64,000 bases of DNA from the NCBI GenBank assembly GCA_017607445.1, contig JAEVHH010000001.1:5828001-5892000 (forward strand), read 5' to 3'. The notes under the pieces were generated by a model. That model did not search any database. It was given only the letters and a program-made list of their open reading frames with translations, and had not been told where the DNA came from. The stretch comes from Histoplasma ohiense. Taxonomy: Eukaryota; Ascomycota; Eurotiomycetes; Onygenales; Ajellomycetaceae. Each line of letters opens with the position of its first letter. The first letter of the stretch is position 1. Made by a program: the position numbers and the translations under genes. This document shows, piece by piece, positions 1 to 10,796 of this stretch.

Positions 1-866
1 AGGTAATGTATCAACATACCTTTCCTCAGGATTGGCTTCATCGATGGCTCATGAACCAATAGAGCCTTCCCCAGAGCAACGGTAATAGCTTCTGCTTGAC
101 CCGTAACACCACCACCTCGCGTGACAGCAAAAACGTTATATTTGTCCAACCGATTCGTCGCCCTTAAAGGCCAGAGAGCACTCTCCCTGTCGTGGACGCG
201 AGGGAAGACCTGGACAATGTTTTTGCCATTGATTAGCACTTTCCCTTCGCCCTCAACCAACCACACTGTCGCATGCGATGTTTTTCGTCTGCCAACGCCT
301 CTAGCCCTGCCCATCTCATCGAGCTTCTTGGGGACAATTTTCTGCTGGTAGGGATCGCCAGGTCGTGTGAAAGTTTTGAGGATATCTTTCACTTCCTGGG
401 GCACCTTGTCCGGTTGGATCTGGTTTAATCTGGAAAGAATCTTCTGGAGCTGGCGATATTTGGCAGCAGGCACCTCCTCATTTATTGCATTTTTGTAATC
501 TGAATGTTTAAGAAATGCCGTCCGTGGTGCTTCACCTGCAGGGACAGTAGGTAGCATGAAGTATTTACTGTGTATCTGTTCCAGCTTCAACACATGGTCG
601 ATAAATTTCGGAGTTCCGGTAAAATAGGCAGGCGAAGCAGGGAGAATACGTTGGGGGGTAGTTTTCAGTTTCGTCGTGTCAATTGGAGGAGCAGCGGTGA
701 TTTCAACTTGTTGCTCGGGTGATGTCGATAATGAGCGTCTTTGAGACTGCGGATGTGTCGTGGTCGCGGATAGACATGTTGTGCGGGAGAGGTGAGCTTC
801 CCGTCGAAAGCTATTCTGCGCGGATCTGAGAGCGCGAGCAACACAGCTCGGCCCTTGCCATGCCAT
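1..866 (-). CDS. MRPS9: Mitochondrial small-subunit ribosomal protein uS9m, 5' part
   Basis: Component of the small subunit of the mitochondrial ribosome. The first exon runs 866 to 20 and is open throughout. A GTATGT donor begins at 19, so the 3' exon(s) lie outside the window. The start ATG at 866 was chosen because the ATG at 861 meets a stop after 16 codons. The N-terminus is rich in Arg, Ser and Ala and lacks acidic residues, as in a mitochondrial presequence. The uS9 signature begins at GRARGVGRRKTSHATVWL and continues with VNGK-like INGKNIVQVF, LDKYNVFAVTRGGGVTGQAEA and LGKAL. The preceding roughly 200 residues are the extension usual in fungal uS9m. The missing part should carry the basic uS9 tail that reaches the decoding centre. 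Family assignment is firm; the symbol follows common usage. Confidence 0.9.
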   Translation of the reverse strand, partial: MAWQGPSCVARALRSAQNSFRREAHLSRTTCLSATTTHPQSQRRSLSTSPEQQVEITAAPPIDTTKLKTTPQRILPASPAYFTGTPKFIDHVLKLEQIHSKYFMLPTVPAGEAPRTAFLKHSDYKNAINEEVPAAKYRQLQKILSRLNQIQPDKVPQEVKDILKTFTRPGDPYQQKIVPKKLDEMGRARGVGRRKTSHATVWLVEGEGKVLINGKNIVQVFPRVHDRESALWPLRATNRLDKYNVFAVTRGGGVTGQAEAITVALGKALLVHEPSMKPILRKGMLIHY

Positions 867-1142
867 TGTAAAGGATCGGCCTGTGAGAAATTATATTAAA
901 TTGTTATTTGACGCTATCCTCCTCCTCGTTGTTATTCTCTTCTTGGATTTTTTCAATCATTGAAAGGAGAGTATATCACGTGCTTACCAGCCGCGAATTT
1001 AGTTTCTCCGCTCCGAAGGCGGGCCCAAACAGGCAATTTTTTCAACACGAAAACTTTAAACTTTTCTCTCCACAACCAACACCAACATCCTCGTCTCCTC
1101 CCTCCCACTGCAGAACATTTCAATCCTTCTGTGGTTTCCAAG

Positions 1143-2822
1143 ATGGCTTTCGGCACAATTTACGGGTTCCCTGTAAGTATTATCCCTGAGTCAGGCGTGC
1201 TCTCCTGGCATCTACCCTTGTGTTTTGTTGCTTGCTGAAGCAAGGAGGGGCTGTTGAGACCACAACTGAGCACCACAACTGAGCACCACTAACAAGTCTT
1301 CGCCTCAAGGACAATCCTCGCACCACTGCGTGCCGGATAGCAGCCAAGGCTAACAACCTCGACGTCAAACTCGTTGATAAGACATCTGTTAAGCCTGCTG
1401 AGTATGAGAAGTTCAATGCTCTCAACAAGATCCCCACTTTCGTGGGCGCCAATGACTACGTCTTGACTGAGTGCATTGCCATTGCTATTTACCGTTTGTA
1501 TCCCCCGCTCCCCACTTGTTGCGATTGTATAGATTCCTTCCCGAGTATACGTGCATACATACACACAAACATATTTTATATGATGAGTCATATTATCATT
1601 CAGTTATCCCTGACAGAATTGTTTTGCTGTTGACTACTTTGAACTCTGATCCCACTTGTATTTTTTTCTTGTCTTTTTTTTAAAAAAGAAAAACAATGTG
1701 CAGCCTTTGTCCCTTTGGACTGAGATGCCTATGTCCCTCGGATTCGTATCCATGACTGACGTTTCAAATTACTGTAGTCGCATCCCAAAATGAGAAGACC
1801 ACCCTTCTAGGCAAGACGAAGCAGGACTATGCTTCGATCCTTCGCTGGATGTCGTTCGCCAACAGCGAACTTGTCCCTACTCTTGGTGGTTGGTTCCGTC
1901 CTCTTGTTGGACGTGACCCATACAACAAGGCCTCCGTTGAGACTAGTTCCAAGGCTGCTCTAAAGGCCTTTGCCCTTCTCGAGAAGCACCTTACCACTAA
2001 CACCTATCTGGTTGGCGAACGTCTCACTCTAGCTGACCTCTTTGCCGCCTCGATGGCTTCTCGTGGCTTTGAATTTGTTCTTGGCAAGACCTGGCGCTTG
2101 GATAACCCAGCTGTCACTAGATGGTATGAGACCGTAGTTAACCAGGACGTTTACAAGGCTGTTGTCCCCAATCCAACTTTTGTTGAGGAGGGCTTGAAGA
2201 ACGTTCCCCCCAAGAAAGTAGAGAAAGCCCAACCTCCGCCGCCTGCTGAAGAGGAGCCGAAACCGGCTCCAAAGCCTAAACACCCTCTGGACGCCCTCGG
2301 CAAACCAACCATGATCCTTGATGATTGGAAGCGCAAGTACTCCAACGAGGACACCCGATCAGTAGCTATGCCATGGTTCTGGGAGCACTACAAACCAGAC
2401 GAATATTCCTTGTGGAAGATTGAGTATAAGTACCCTAAGGAGCTCAAGTTGACCTTTATGTCGAGCAACTTAGTTGGTTAGTCCAATGCGCTCATTTAGG
2501 TTTTAGTTCATCATCACTAACATCCCCCGTTATAGGCGGTTTCTTTACCCGTCTCGAGGCCTCCCGCAAGTACGTCTTCGGCGCTGTCTCTGTTTACGGA
2601 AAGAACAATGACAACGCAATCATGGGTGCCTTTCTCATCCGCGGCCAAGAGGCTGCCCCTGCTTTCGACGTCGCTCCTGACTGGGAAAGCTACACTTTCA
2701 CCAAGCTGGATTCCAACAACCCAGAGGACCGCAAGTTTGTCGAGGACCAGTGGGCCCAAGACGTTTCCATCACTATTAATGGCACGGAATACCCCAATGC
2801 TGATGGTCGTGTCTGCAAATAA
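1143..2822 (+). CDS. Translation elongation factor 1-gamma (eEF1B gamma)
   Basis: Structural subunit of the eEF1B nucleotide-exchange complex that recharges eEF1A with GTP. Four exons: 1143-1172, 1310-1493, 1778-2476 and 2536-2822 (1200 nt, 399 residues), joined by clean GT..AG sites. The N-terminus (MAFGTIYGFP) is the thioredoxin-like half of a GST fold, and the GST C-terminal half follows from about residue 72. A Pro/Lys/Glu-rich hinge (about 214-235) leads into the EF1G C-terminal domain with KPTMILDDWKRKYSNEDT, MPWFWEHYKPDEYSLWK and the terminal YPNADGRVCK. The length is close to other fungal copies. Intron 1 carries a short direct duplication (accacaactgagc, about 1260-1287). The gene is divergent from the uS9m gene; 277 bp separate the two starts. 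High confidence. Confidence 0.95.
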
Positions 2823-3201
2823 AGAGTGAGCGGATTGATTATTAAGTCGATTACGTTCTGTCACGATGCTCTGCACAGCGCCTCTATAATTTTCTTCTCC
2901 CCTTTCTGCAACGCGAGGAGCATCGGTTGAAGATGCTACGACGAAGTAATATGATAATGATTCGACTCAATGAAGTTAAAAGAACCTGATTACAAATTTC
3001 GAAAGGCCTGTTCATATCAATTGATCTTTCTCATCAAGCTCTATACGTGGAATGATTTTATTCTTGCCACAATATAATCCTGAATGTGTCCCTAGCCACC
3101 AATGTAGAAAAGAGGATATCACACCCGCCACCTATTTATTACCTTATCCAGGGAGCGGCAACGCAATAAAACTGTAACCCTGAGAAAGGAAAAAAAGTAA
3201 A
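2823..3201. other. Convergent intergenic region
   Basis: Lies between the ends of the eEF1B-gamma gene (+) and RRP36 (-), so it holds both 3' UTRs. AT-rich stretches are present. I see no ORF of interest, no RNA gene and no repeat. Confidence 0.6.
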
Positions 3202-4245
3202 CTATTCCACCCCCCTCCGCCCCCACGGCATTTCCTTCCTTTCCTTCCCGGCAACCTTCTTCCGCCTCCTCTCCAACGCCCTCTGTTTCTCCTTTCCACT
3301 CATCTCCGTGAACCGCTTCGCAATGACCTCCCTCTTCACTTCCCCCTTCTTCAAAAAGTATGGCTTACTCTTCTTCCCCTCGCGAATCAACTCCTTTTCT
3401 CTTCGCCGATGCTGCACCAACACCTCCCTCTCCATCTCCTTCCGCTCAAACGCTAGCTGCCGATCACTCATGGACGTAATCTCTCGCTTGAGACGCACGA
3501 TCTCATCATCGTCACGCTCTGTCTTCTTTTTCTTGGTTTGTAATGCCGAGACCTGCTTGCGTAGCTCCGCGATTTCATCTGTGCGATAGCGGTTGAGGAA
3601 GGCGTAGTTTTTGCGCGCGTGGATGTCAGCGTTAGCAGCTGTGGATGGGTCGCCGTTGGTGCTGTGGCTTAGGACGACAGAGTCGAAGCGCGGGTCGCGG
3701 GGTTTGGGGGCAGCGAGCGGTTCGATGATGGTGCGTTTGCGGGAAACGGCGTGGCGGGATGATTGGATTGTGGGGGCGTGTTTAGAGGTTCGGTGGGTGA
3801 GTTTTTGAGGAGGTTTTTTGGCATTGGAGGCCAGGTGTTTTTGGAATTCGGATAGTCCTTGGCCCTGATCATGTTCTTTGTTGGAGGAGGTAGAGGGAGT
3901 TGGAGACTGTCTGCTGAGAACTTTTGTCCTTTTCGGTGTGATGTCCGTTGTTGAGGTGGTACGTCGTTTTCGCTTTCCTAGGGCTGCTTGAGCTTTGGCG
4001 AGTGCGCCGAAGGAGATTGTGTTTAGCGAGGGGTTTATGTCAGAGATCTCTGTATGTCCATCATACTCCGTATCATCATCATCATCATCGGTCTCACGCT
4101 GTTCACCGTTATCTTGCTCTGTGTCTTCATTAGATTCCCTTTCGTCTAACGCCTCATTTGAAACTGATTCGTCCGAGAAATCCTCAAAATCATCTTCTCC
4201 TAGTCGAGCTCTTACCCGCTGGTTGAGCGTACTTGAAATCGGCAT
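3202..4245 (-). CDS. RRP36: rRNA biogenesis protein RRP36
   Basis: Nucleolar factor of the 90S pre-ribosome, needed for early cleavages of pre-rRNA on the 18S pathway (known for the family). Single exon of 347 residues. The N-terminal third is acidic (Asp/Glu runs at about 15-70). A Lys/Arg patch follows at about 90-110, then a Ser/Pro-rich linker. The RRP36 domain starts near residue 180 at PRDPRFDSVV, with the diagnostic NYAFLNRYRTDEIAELRKQ, and a long charged coiled coil. The end is very basic (KPYFLKKGEVKREVIAKRF, ALERRRKKVAGKERKEMPW). The DPRF and YFLKK elements are the best family markers. The start fits the usual MPISSTLNQRVRARL-type N-terminus. Its 5' end faces the FCP1-like gene, with 269 bp between the starts. 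Confidence 0.92.
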   Translation of the reverse strand: MPISSTLNQRVRARLGEDDFEDFSDESVSNEALDERESNEDTEQDNGEQRETDDDDDDTEYDGHTEISDINPSLNTISFGALAKAQAALGKRKRRTTSTTDITPKRTKVLSRQSPTPSTSSNKEHDQGQGLSEFQKHLASNAKKPPQKLTHRTSKHAPTIQSSRHAVSRKRTIIEPLAAPKPRDPRFDSVVLSHSTNGDPSTAANADIHARKNYAFLNRYRTDEIAELRKQVSALQTKKKKTERDDDEIVRLKREITSMSDRQLAFERKEMEREVLVQHRRREKELIREGKKSKPYFLKKGEVKREVIAKRFTEMSGKEKQRALERRRKKVAGKERKEMPWGRRGVE

Positions 4246-4514
4246 TCTGGGTATTTCGGGATATATACAGCAGATAGATATTTGCTGTGTCGAATTGTGT
4301 TAAATTATTCTGCCCTAATATCAAAAGCGGTGAAAAGTAAATTCAGAAAGTTGTCATGTGATTATATTAACTCCTCGAAAGAAGAATTGCAGGTCAATGT
4401 GATATAATTTATGATTTACAGCTAATTCTTTAGAAAGGCTATTTGATCTTTTTTGTAGAATTAAGTTCTGTATAGTCCTATCCGTCTCCTATTCTCTCTT
4501 GTCAAATTTCATAT

Positions 4515-6805
4515 ATGATAGTCCCATTGCGACCTTTGCTCTCCCAAGTACCCGTACCTAAGCCATCACGGACGACGACAAGCACGCCAGGCCGCTATAT
4601 GGTGAGTATTTATACAATTATTCTACCCGCCTTTGTCTATGGCGCTTTTCAGTCATCCTCTTTGTCTAACTTTTCTCCCGGTCCCATAGCCCTCTGCTGC
4701 CACGATACACCCTCACACCCCGATTCAACAACCCACGAATACTAGTATGAATGCTCCAAACCCCACATTGGCGCGCGAGGACGACCAACGCATTAGATCA
4801 AGCTCACGGAGACCTTATGATTTCAAGTGGGCGGCACATGAGCAGAGCGGCAGTGAATTGGCACAGCCCTACGAACCGGCATCTTCAAGGTACCAGGGAA
4901 CGCGAGAGCGTGATGGAGCCTTAGATGCTGGTATGCCCACATACCATTCCCTTGCAGTGCAGGAATCCCTGCAGGAACGGGGGTACGTCCCTGTACCTCA
5001 ATTTGTATATGCGCAGACGGCGTCGATGTAAATATTTACTTTGCCTTATCTTGCGAACCATTGCAAACGTTTTGTTAATTGTGACACTCAGACCAGTTAC
5101 GGGCGCATCACAACCACTACCATGGGTATTACCAACTCATTCCCATCATCAATATCAACAGCAGCAATATCAAAACCAATACCGAATCCAATACCAATCC
5201 CCACCCTTCCAACACCGTCTATATGCCTCCCCATTCACAATCCCATTCACACCTATAAACCGCTCAACAATTGCTGCTCCCCGCGCACTCACATTTCATC
5301 AACTACTACAACACCACCACTACCACAATCATTTCAATTCCGGCCCACTCCAATCCCACAGCTCCGACCCCAAGCCGCGCCCACAAACCTCCACCAGTCC
5401 CCGCTCAGTCACACCTCCAACCGCCGCCAGTGCAACAACCGCCTACATTACCCAATCCTCCTCGCAACCAACCATAACGACGGGCACCCGCCCTCTCCTC
5501 ATAATCCTCGATCTAAACGGCACTCTGATCCATCGCATAGGCCGGCGGCCACTCCGTTTCAAGACACGCCCAGGCCTATACAACTTTATCAACGAGCTCT
5601 TCGAGAACTATACTGTGATGGTATGGACGAGCTCACGGCCACAGACGGTGCGAGAGGTACTGGAGAGGGCATTCGTGGCGGAGGAGAGGGAGAAATTCGT
5701 CGCCGTCTGGGCGCGGGATACGCTGGGGTTGAATGCAAAGCAGTATGCAGAGAAGGTGCAGGTTTACAAGAGGCTGGATAAAGTGTGGGGCCACGAGGGA
5801 ATCGCAAAGTCCTACCCTGCAACAATTGAAAATGAGAGCAATGGAAACGACGAGGGTAATGCTACTACTACTACGTCTACCACCACGGCTACTCCTGCTA
5901 TGAGCGGCGGCGACGTCGGTGTCGGGATGAAGAAGCAGAAGAAGAAAAAGAAGAAAGGAAAAGACAGGAGGAACCAAGAGCCATCTGGCGACACACCCTG
6001 GAACCAAACAAACACCCTCCTCATCGATGACAGCGCCCTCAAAGCCCTCGCGCAGCCGTACAACATCATCGAAATCCCCGAATTCGCAAACGAGCACCCA
6101 CCCGCGCATGAGGAGAAGGTACTTGACACCGTCCTACGGCAACTACGCGTGCTATCGCGCCATGCGGATGTTAGTTGCAAGGTGCGTGAGTGGGCGGAGC
6201 TGAGGAGAGGTTTGCAACGGCAACATCAACGGCAGGCGGGGGAAAGTGGAGGAAATTCCCAAGAGGATGGGAATGGGCATGGGAATGTGGAAGCGCATCT
6301 GCCGAAATCGCATTCTCGAGAGGATATCGAGAGGTTCTGGGATGTGCAGTTGGCGAGGGATGAGGAGGCTATTAGACGGATGGATGGACGGAGGGAGGGG
6401 GACGAGGAGGAGGAGGAGGAGGAAGGCGGCGCTGGTAATCTGCATACTGTGGAGACCGATGTTGAGACCGCAGCTATATCGATACCCCATCGTCAAGGGG
6501 GGGAGGAGGGTTCTCAAGGGCGAATCCAGAAGAGTCGTGGCGAAGAGCGAACGCCGTCGCCGACGCAGCGCGGGCATTCACGCATCCTCTTGACCGAAAG
6601 TCGTCTTCAAATCCACACGGACAACGAAGAAGCAGGAGTCCTCGTCGAAAAGAAGAACCATGTAAAGAAGCAGAAGAAGGCTGCACGGCGCGATGTGACA
6701 GCTACTACAGATGCCATTACTCTTACTGGCGAGGAGAGTATATGTGGAGGAGAGCGGGACGGAGATAGCGAGACGGATGGTGGTGTTGCATTGGGCTTGA
6801 GTTGA
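4515..6805 (+). CDS. FCP1/NIF-domain HAD-family protein with DLNGT loop
   Basis: Three exons: 4515-4601, 4690-5027 and 5092-6805 (2139 nt, 712 residues). The first junction is supported because exon 2 stays in frame upstream of a later ATG (4747). The first 270 residues are low complexity, rich in Gln, His, Pro and Thr. The FCP1 homology domain begins near residue 275 with LLIILDLNGTLIHR and continues with RPGLYNFINELFENYTVMVWTS. After a Lys/Thr-rich insert comes the distal HAD motif TLLIDDSALKALAQPYNII. The nucleophile Asp is kept (about D282), but the second Asp of the DxDx(T/V) motif is Asn (about N284), so classical phosphatase chemistry may be weak or absent. The C-terminal 200 residues are charged and low complexity. 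Substrate unknown. The first exon could be 5' UTR, with translation from 4747. Confidence 0.8.
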
Positions 6806-8844
6806 AACGAATTAAGGACTGCGTCGCGTTCCGAAAGCTGAGTAGCCGGCCGGCTACGTGAGCTTTGGCGCGTATGAAACTGGGAAGTTATAATTATGAC
6901 GCTATTTTTTGCGTTGGGCGTTGGATTTACGGGCTGCATTTTTGCATTGGGGCATTGGGGGCCAGAGGTGAAGTTTCTTTTTCCTTCTGACCTACCCTAC
7001 CTACCCTCTTTTGGGTATTTCTTTCTCTTTTGTATAATAGAAATAACTCTAGAACCTCCGTGTACTTTCCCCTCTACGCTGATACCCTGTAGCATAATGA
7101 GGAGCCGAATATAATTGGATTTGGTTTTCAAACATCATCTATACGGCGCACACATCCTACAGGCATGGATATACCTACTTATCTTCTTAGCCGGCTCATT
7201 TTCAAATGATTGTCCCCTTTGTCAATGCCAAAAAAGAAGAAAGGAAGTAAGAATACGAAAGATCACTACGCAAAATGCCGTGTAAAAGTGAGTGGTGAAG
7301 AGAGAAAGAAGGACATCATAGCTGGTATAGATGACCGCACTCTGCATAAAAAGAATCCTATATGCACCTTGTCTCTTTATCCTACTACTCATGCTCATGT
7401 ACAGAGTAGAGTATATTTAACAATATTCTCAAGCCTGGAAAGTATTACCACCTGAATCTATAAATGAATCATATGCCCAGATGTTTTAAAACCTTTTTAG
7501 ACCTAGTAAAAATTTGCTGAGTCCTGTATATACCCTTCTCATTAGATATTAAATAGACACGATGGTTTGTCAAAAACAAATCCAGGGGCTAGAAAGGATT
7601 GATAATGAATAATGAGGAACGGAACAATTATCTACTGAGAAGTCAAAATCAAAGAATCAATGAGCTTTAACTGGATGATATGTAGAAAATCAGGCATAAC
7701 AGTATCCAGATGAACAATTGAACAGGTTAAAATACTGAGATGAAAAGGGATATGAGTAGTCGGTAGATACATAGAAAGAGATGAAAGTAAATTCAAAATC
7801 GAAAAGCGAAGAGAAAACACTATTCACAGAAAAGATATATAAAAAAGTTGTCTGATTCACAGAAACTTTAAGAAAAGAAATGACAAAAAGGTGCACCAGA
7901 CACCTTTCAGCCGACAACAAAATACCAAAATAAGAATCAAAAAGCCCATCTAGGAAAAATGAAATAACTGAAAGTTAAGTAACAAAACATAAATGTGAGA
8001 TATCAACAAAGATATGAGTAGAATAGACTCCAGCCAACCTTTCCACTGACACAACAATTGGATAGTATCAGTTCAAAAGTTTGGATATGAATGCAACATT
8101 TGAGAACAAGAGACAGATGAAGCAATGGAGTATCTTGATAGGGGGTATGTATGAAACCTGGAAGATGAAAAAAATTTGGAAGGAATAAAACAAGCGTAAA
8201 TGAAAAAAATGAGAAGTTGTGGGTGGGCAATATATAAAAAGGTGAGAGCGCAAAGGAATATAAAGAGAATAAAACCCCAAGGATGAAAAGAGGAGGATAT
8301 GATAAAAAAGCAAGACATAACCGAAACATCAACAGCATTATCAAAAATGGAAAGCAAAATTCGGAAGATTGGGGCATTACAACGATCATGTCTTTGAAAT
8401 CCAAGCTATCGATATCGATACCAATACCCATACCAGCATATCCACGCAAATAGTAGATGGATCGCATAGTACAGCATATGGTAGAAATGAATAGCAAAGA
8501 CAAGATCATGCCCCAATCCTTCCACTAGTGGCAACGAAAGCCAAAAAAAAAAAAAAAAAAAAAATTCAAGAACGAGAATCAAAAAGAAAATACCAAGGCG
8601 AAACACAAAAGGGGTCAGGTACCATGAAAACCGAAACCGAAACCGAAACCGGAAAAGAGATATGGATGGAAATAGGAAGTGAAAGAGGAACGAGGACGGA
8701 AACGGCATCGATCAAAGCAGAAGATCAATCAATCAACAATGAAGTTGAAGAACAGAGAAAACATCAAAAAGTGAGCAGCAAACAGCACATCCGTCCTCGC
8801 TCCATCCATCCCAGTGCCCACAATCTATTCCAATCCCCACATTC
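6806..8844. other. Convergent intergenic region, AT-rich
   Basis: About 2 kb between the 3' ends of the FCP1-like gene and the next gene on the minus strand. It is A-rich from 7600 to 8550 on the + strand. It holds an A tract at about 8546-8568 and a short AAACCG repeat near 8630-8655. Several ORFs of 60-170 codons occur, but their composition (runs of Phe/Leu/Ser from A-rich antisense) looks random. No gene or RNA was recognised. Confidence 0.55.
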
Positions 8845-10796
8845 CTACGAATGAAACAAATCCCATGCCCGTGCGCACAAACCCAAAAACTCTTCTTTCT
8901 TCCTCCTCTGCGTCTCCGGCGAATCTCTTCCTGCCCCAAATGGACCCCCTCCATACCCAAACGTACCGCCAGTCCCTGAACCTGCACCGGCGCCACCACC
9001 TGTAGGATAGCCAGCACCGCCGCCAGGACTCCCCCCTTGGCCTCCAGCAGTTCCACGAGATGCAGCGGATGTGGGGCCAGGGACAGGTGCAGGCGCGCCG
9101 CGGAACCTCGTATCTGGCGGCCCGGAACCTAGCGGTGGACTGCCGTTATCGCGCTCATATTCGTTGCGCGTGCGGCGGCGGCCGGCGGTTGAGTGAGGGT
9201 ATTGCTGCTGTTGTTGCTGATGCTGATTGTGGAGGTGATGGTGATGATGATAGTGGAGCGAGCTGGAGGTGTGTTGTTGCTGGATGCCATTTGTATTGGT
9301 GCTGGGGAGCGGTGGGGAGACAGGTTGGTGACGTTGGTTGGTAGTACTGCTTTGCTTATTATTGGTGACCGTTGAGTTTGTGTTACTGTTGTAGTGGACA
9401 ATTCGCGGAAGGAGATCTTCGCGGCCACCAGCGAGTTCATGCACGGCTTCTTCGGCGGAGCGGTATTCACGGGGACGTTTTGTGGTTGATGCGCTGCCAC
9501 CGGTGGTGGTGGTAGTGGTGGAAGATGTGCAGGAGGACGTAGGGTGGTTTACAGGAAGGGAGGGAGAGGGCAAGGGTCCTATATTGTTATTATTGTTGTT
9601 GTTGCTGCTTGTATTAGAATTACTGTTAGGTTGGTAGAAGCCGCCATTGTTACTGTTGTTTGGATTGTTGCTACGTCTGTGCGTGGTGTTATTCCTGTCA
9701 TCGCGATCCCATTCACGGTGATCGCGTTCCTGATTGCGGGGGACGAGGGTATCAGAGCCGAAAACGTCGGCAATGGGTGGGAGGCGATTGTTTGTCTGAT
9801 TTGCTGGGGCCACATGGTGGATGGGGGAGTTCATACGATGGTCTGAAGGGTGGTTCATAAGATGGCGGGTGATGGGGTGTGGGTTGTGGCGGCCTGTGAA
9901 GGTCTGGTTTAGCGGGGCGGACTGGATGACTCGTTCATTGGCGAATTGCGAGGCTGATGGGGGAACAATCGACAAACCCGGTGGAGGGCGTTTCTTGGAC
10001 GAAGACGGGGTTTTGAGAGAACCGAACAGATTTGATTCTGAGGGTTTGATGCCATCGGGACCATCGCCCTTGGCTGTTTTCTGCAGACGAGATTCGATTA
10101 TCGATCTCTGTTGGTCTCTGACAGAGATGCTACGTTGAAGCTGCTCGTGGATGATCGGGTCTTGGGTCTGGAAGCCGGGAGATAGGCAAGCTAAGCCAAC
10201 ATCATGCATAGCAGTCAATCCACCTTCCCTTGCAGTCAAAGGACCGCGCGCTGCGGAGGAACCGGATTGTGCAGAGAGGGTGCTGGAGGAGAGATCAAGT
10301 TTGCGTGGACGATGACGGGAGCTGGAGTGGAGGCTGGGAGAGGTTGAGGGTTCCTTTTTGACTGATATTTTGGACGACCCAGCGCCCCCGCTTCGAGAAC
10401 TATAAGAGACAAGATATTTAGCTTCCAGAGGAACGTTATAACGTGTGAGTGAGAAGATAGAAAAACCTACATGTTTGGCGAGCGTTTACTATCAGGGGGG
10501 GTGGTTTTGCCAGAGGGGCGATCCGTGGTAGCCCGTAACGGTGTGGAAGTGGTAGCAGGATGAGAGGAGGAAGACATGGGAGGAGCAGGAGCAGGATAGG
10601 AGTTGGAGGAGGACGATGAGGCGGAGGAGTCGTTGACACGGCCAAGGGCAGTGAGACGATCTCGGTCTCGGTCTCGGTCTCTGTCGCGATCGCGGTCACC
10701 GTCGCGGTCACGGTTGTGGTCACGGTTGTGGTCACGGTTGTGGTCAACCATTGGGGGGAGGGGAGCAGCGGTAGGTGGAGCAACCGCGGTGGACAT
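8845..10796 (-). CDS. Low-complexity protein of unknown function
   Basis: Two exons, 10796-10471 and 10399-8845, give 1881 nt and 626 residues; the donor GTAGGT and acceptor TATAG join in frame. The start MSTAVAPP at 10796 is preferred; an in-frame ATG at 10886 is possible. The N-terminus carries His-Asn-Arg-Asp and Arg-Asp repeats (about residues 17-45). An ordered-looking segment lies near residues 160-205 (MHDVGLACLSPGFQTQDP then LQRSISVRDQQRSIIESRLQ). Long Asn, Ser, Thr, His and Gln runs follow, then a Gly-rich stretch. A short motif RSAEEAVHELAGGREDLLPR and the C-terminal RRKKEEFLGLCARAWDLFHS look conserved rather than random. The composition suggests a nuclear regulatory protein. I do not recognise the family and name no function. 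Confidence 0.7.

Noticed and set aside
5633..6180. Overlapping minus-strand ORFs of 122-158 codons
   Set aside because: Antisense of the FCP1-like exon 3; no splice or motif support.
8003..8509. 168-codon minus-strand ORF with many hydrophobic residues
   Set aside because: Arises from an A/GA-rich + strand; three overlapping frames have the same look, so composition rather than a membrane protein explains it.
9544..9846. + strand ORF within the low-complexity gene
   Set aside because: It is the complement of Asn/Ser/Thr codon runs of the minus-strand gene; no independent support.
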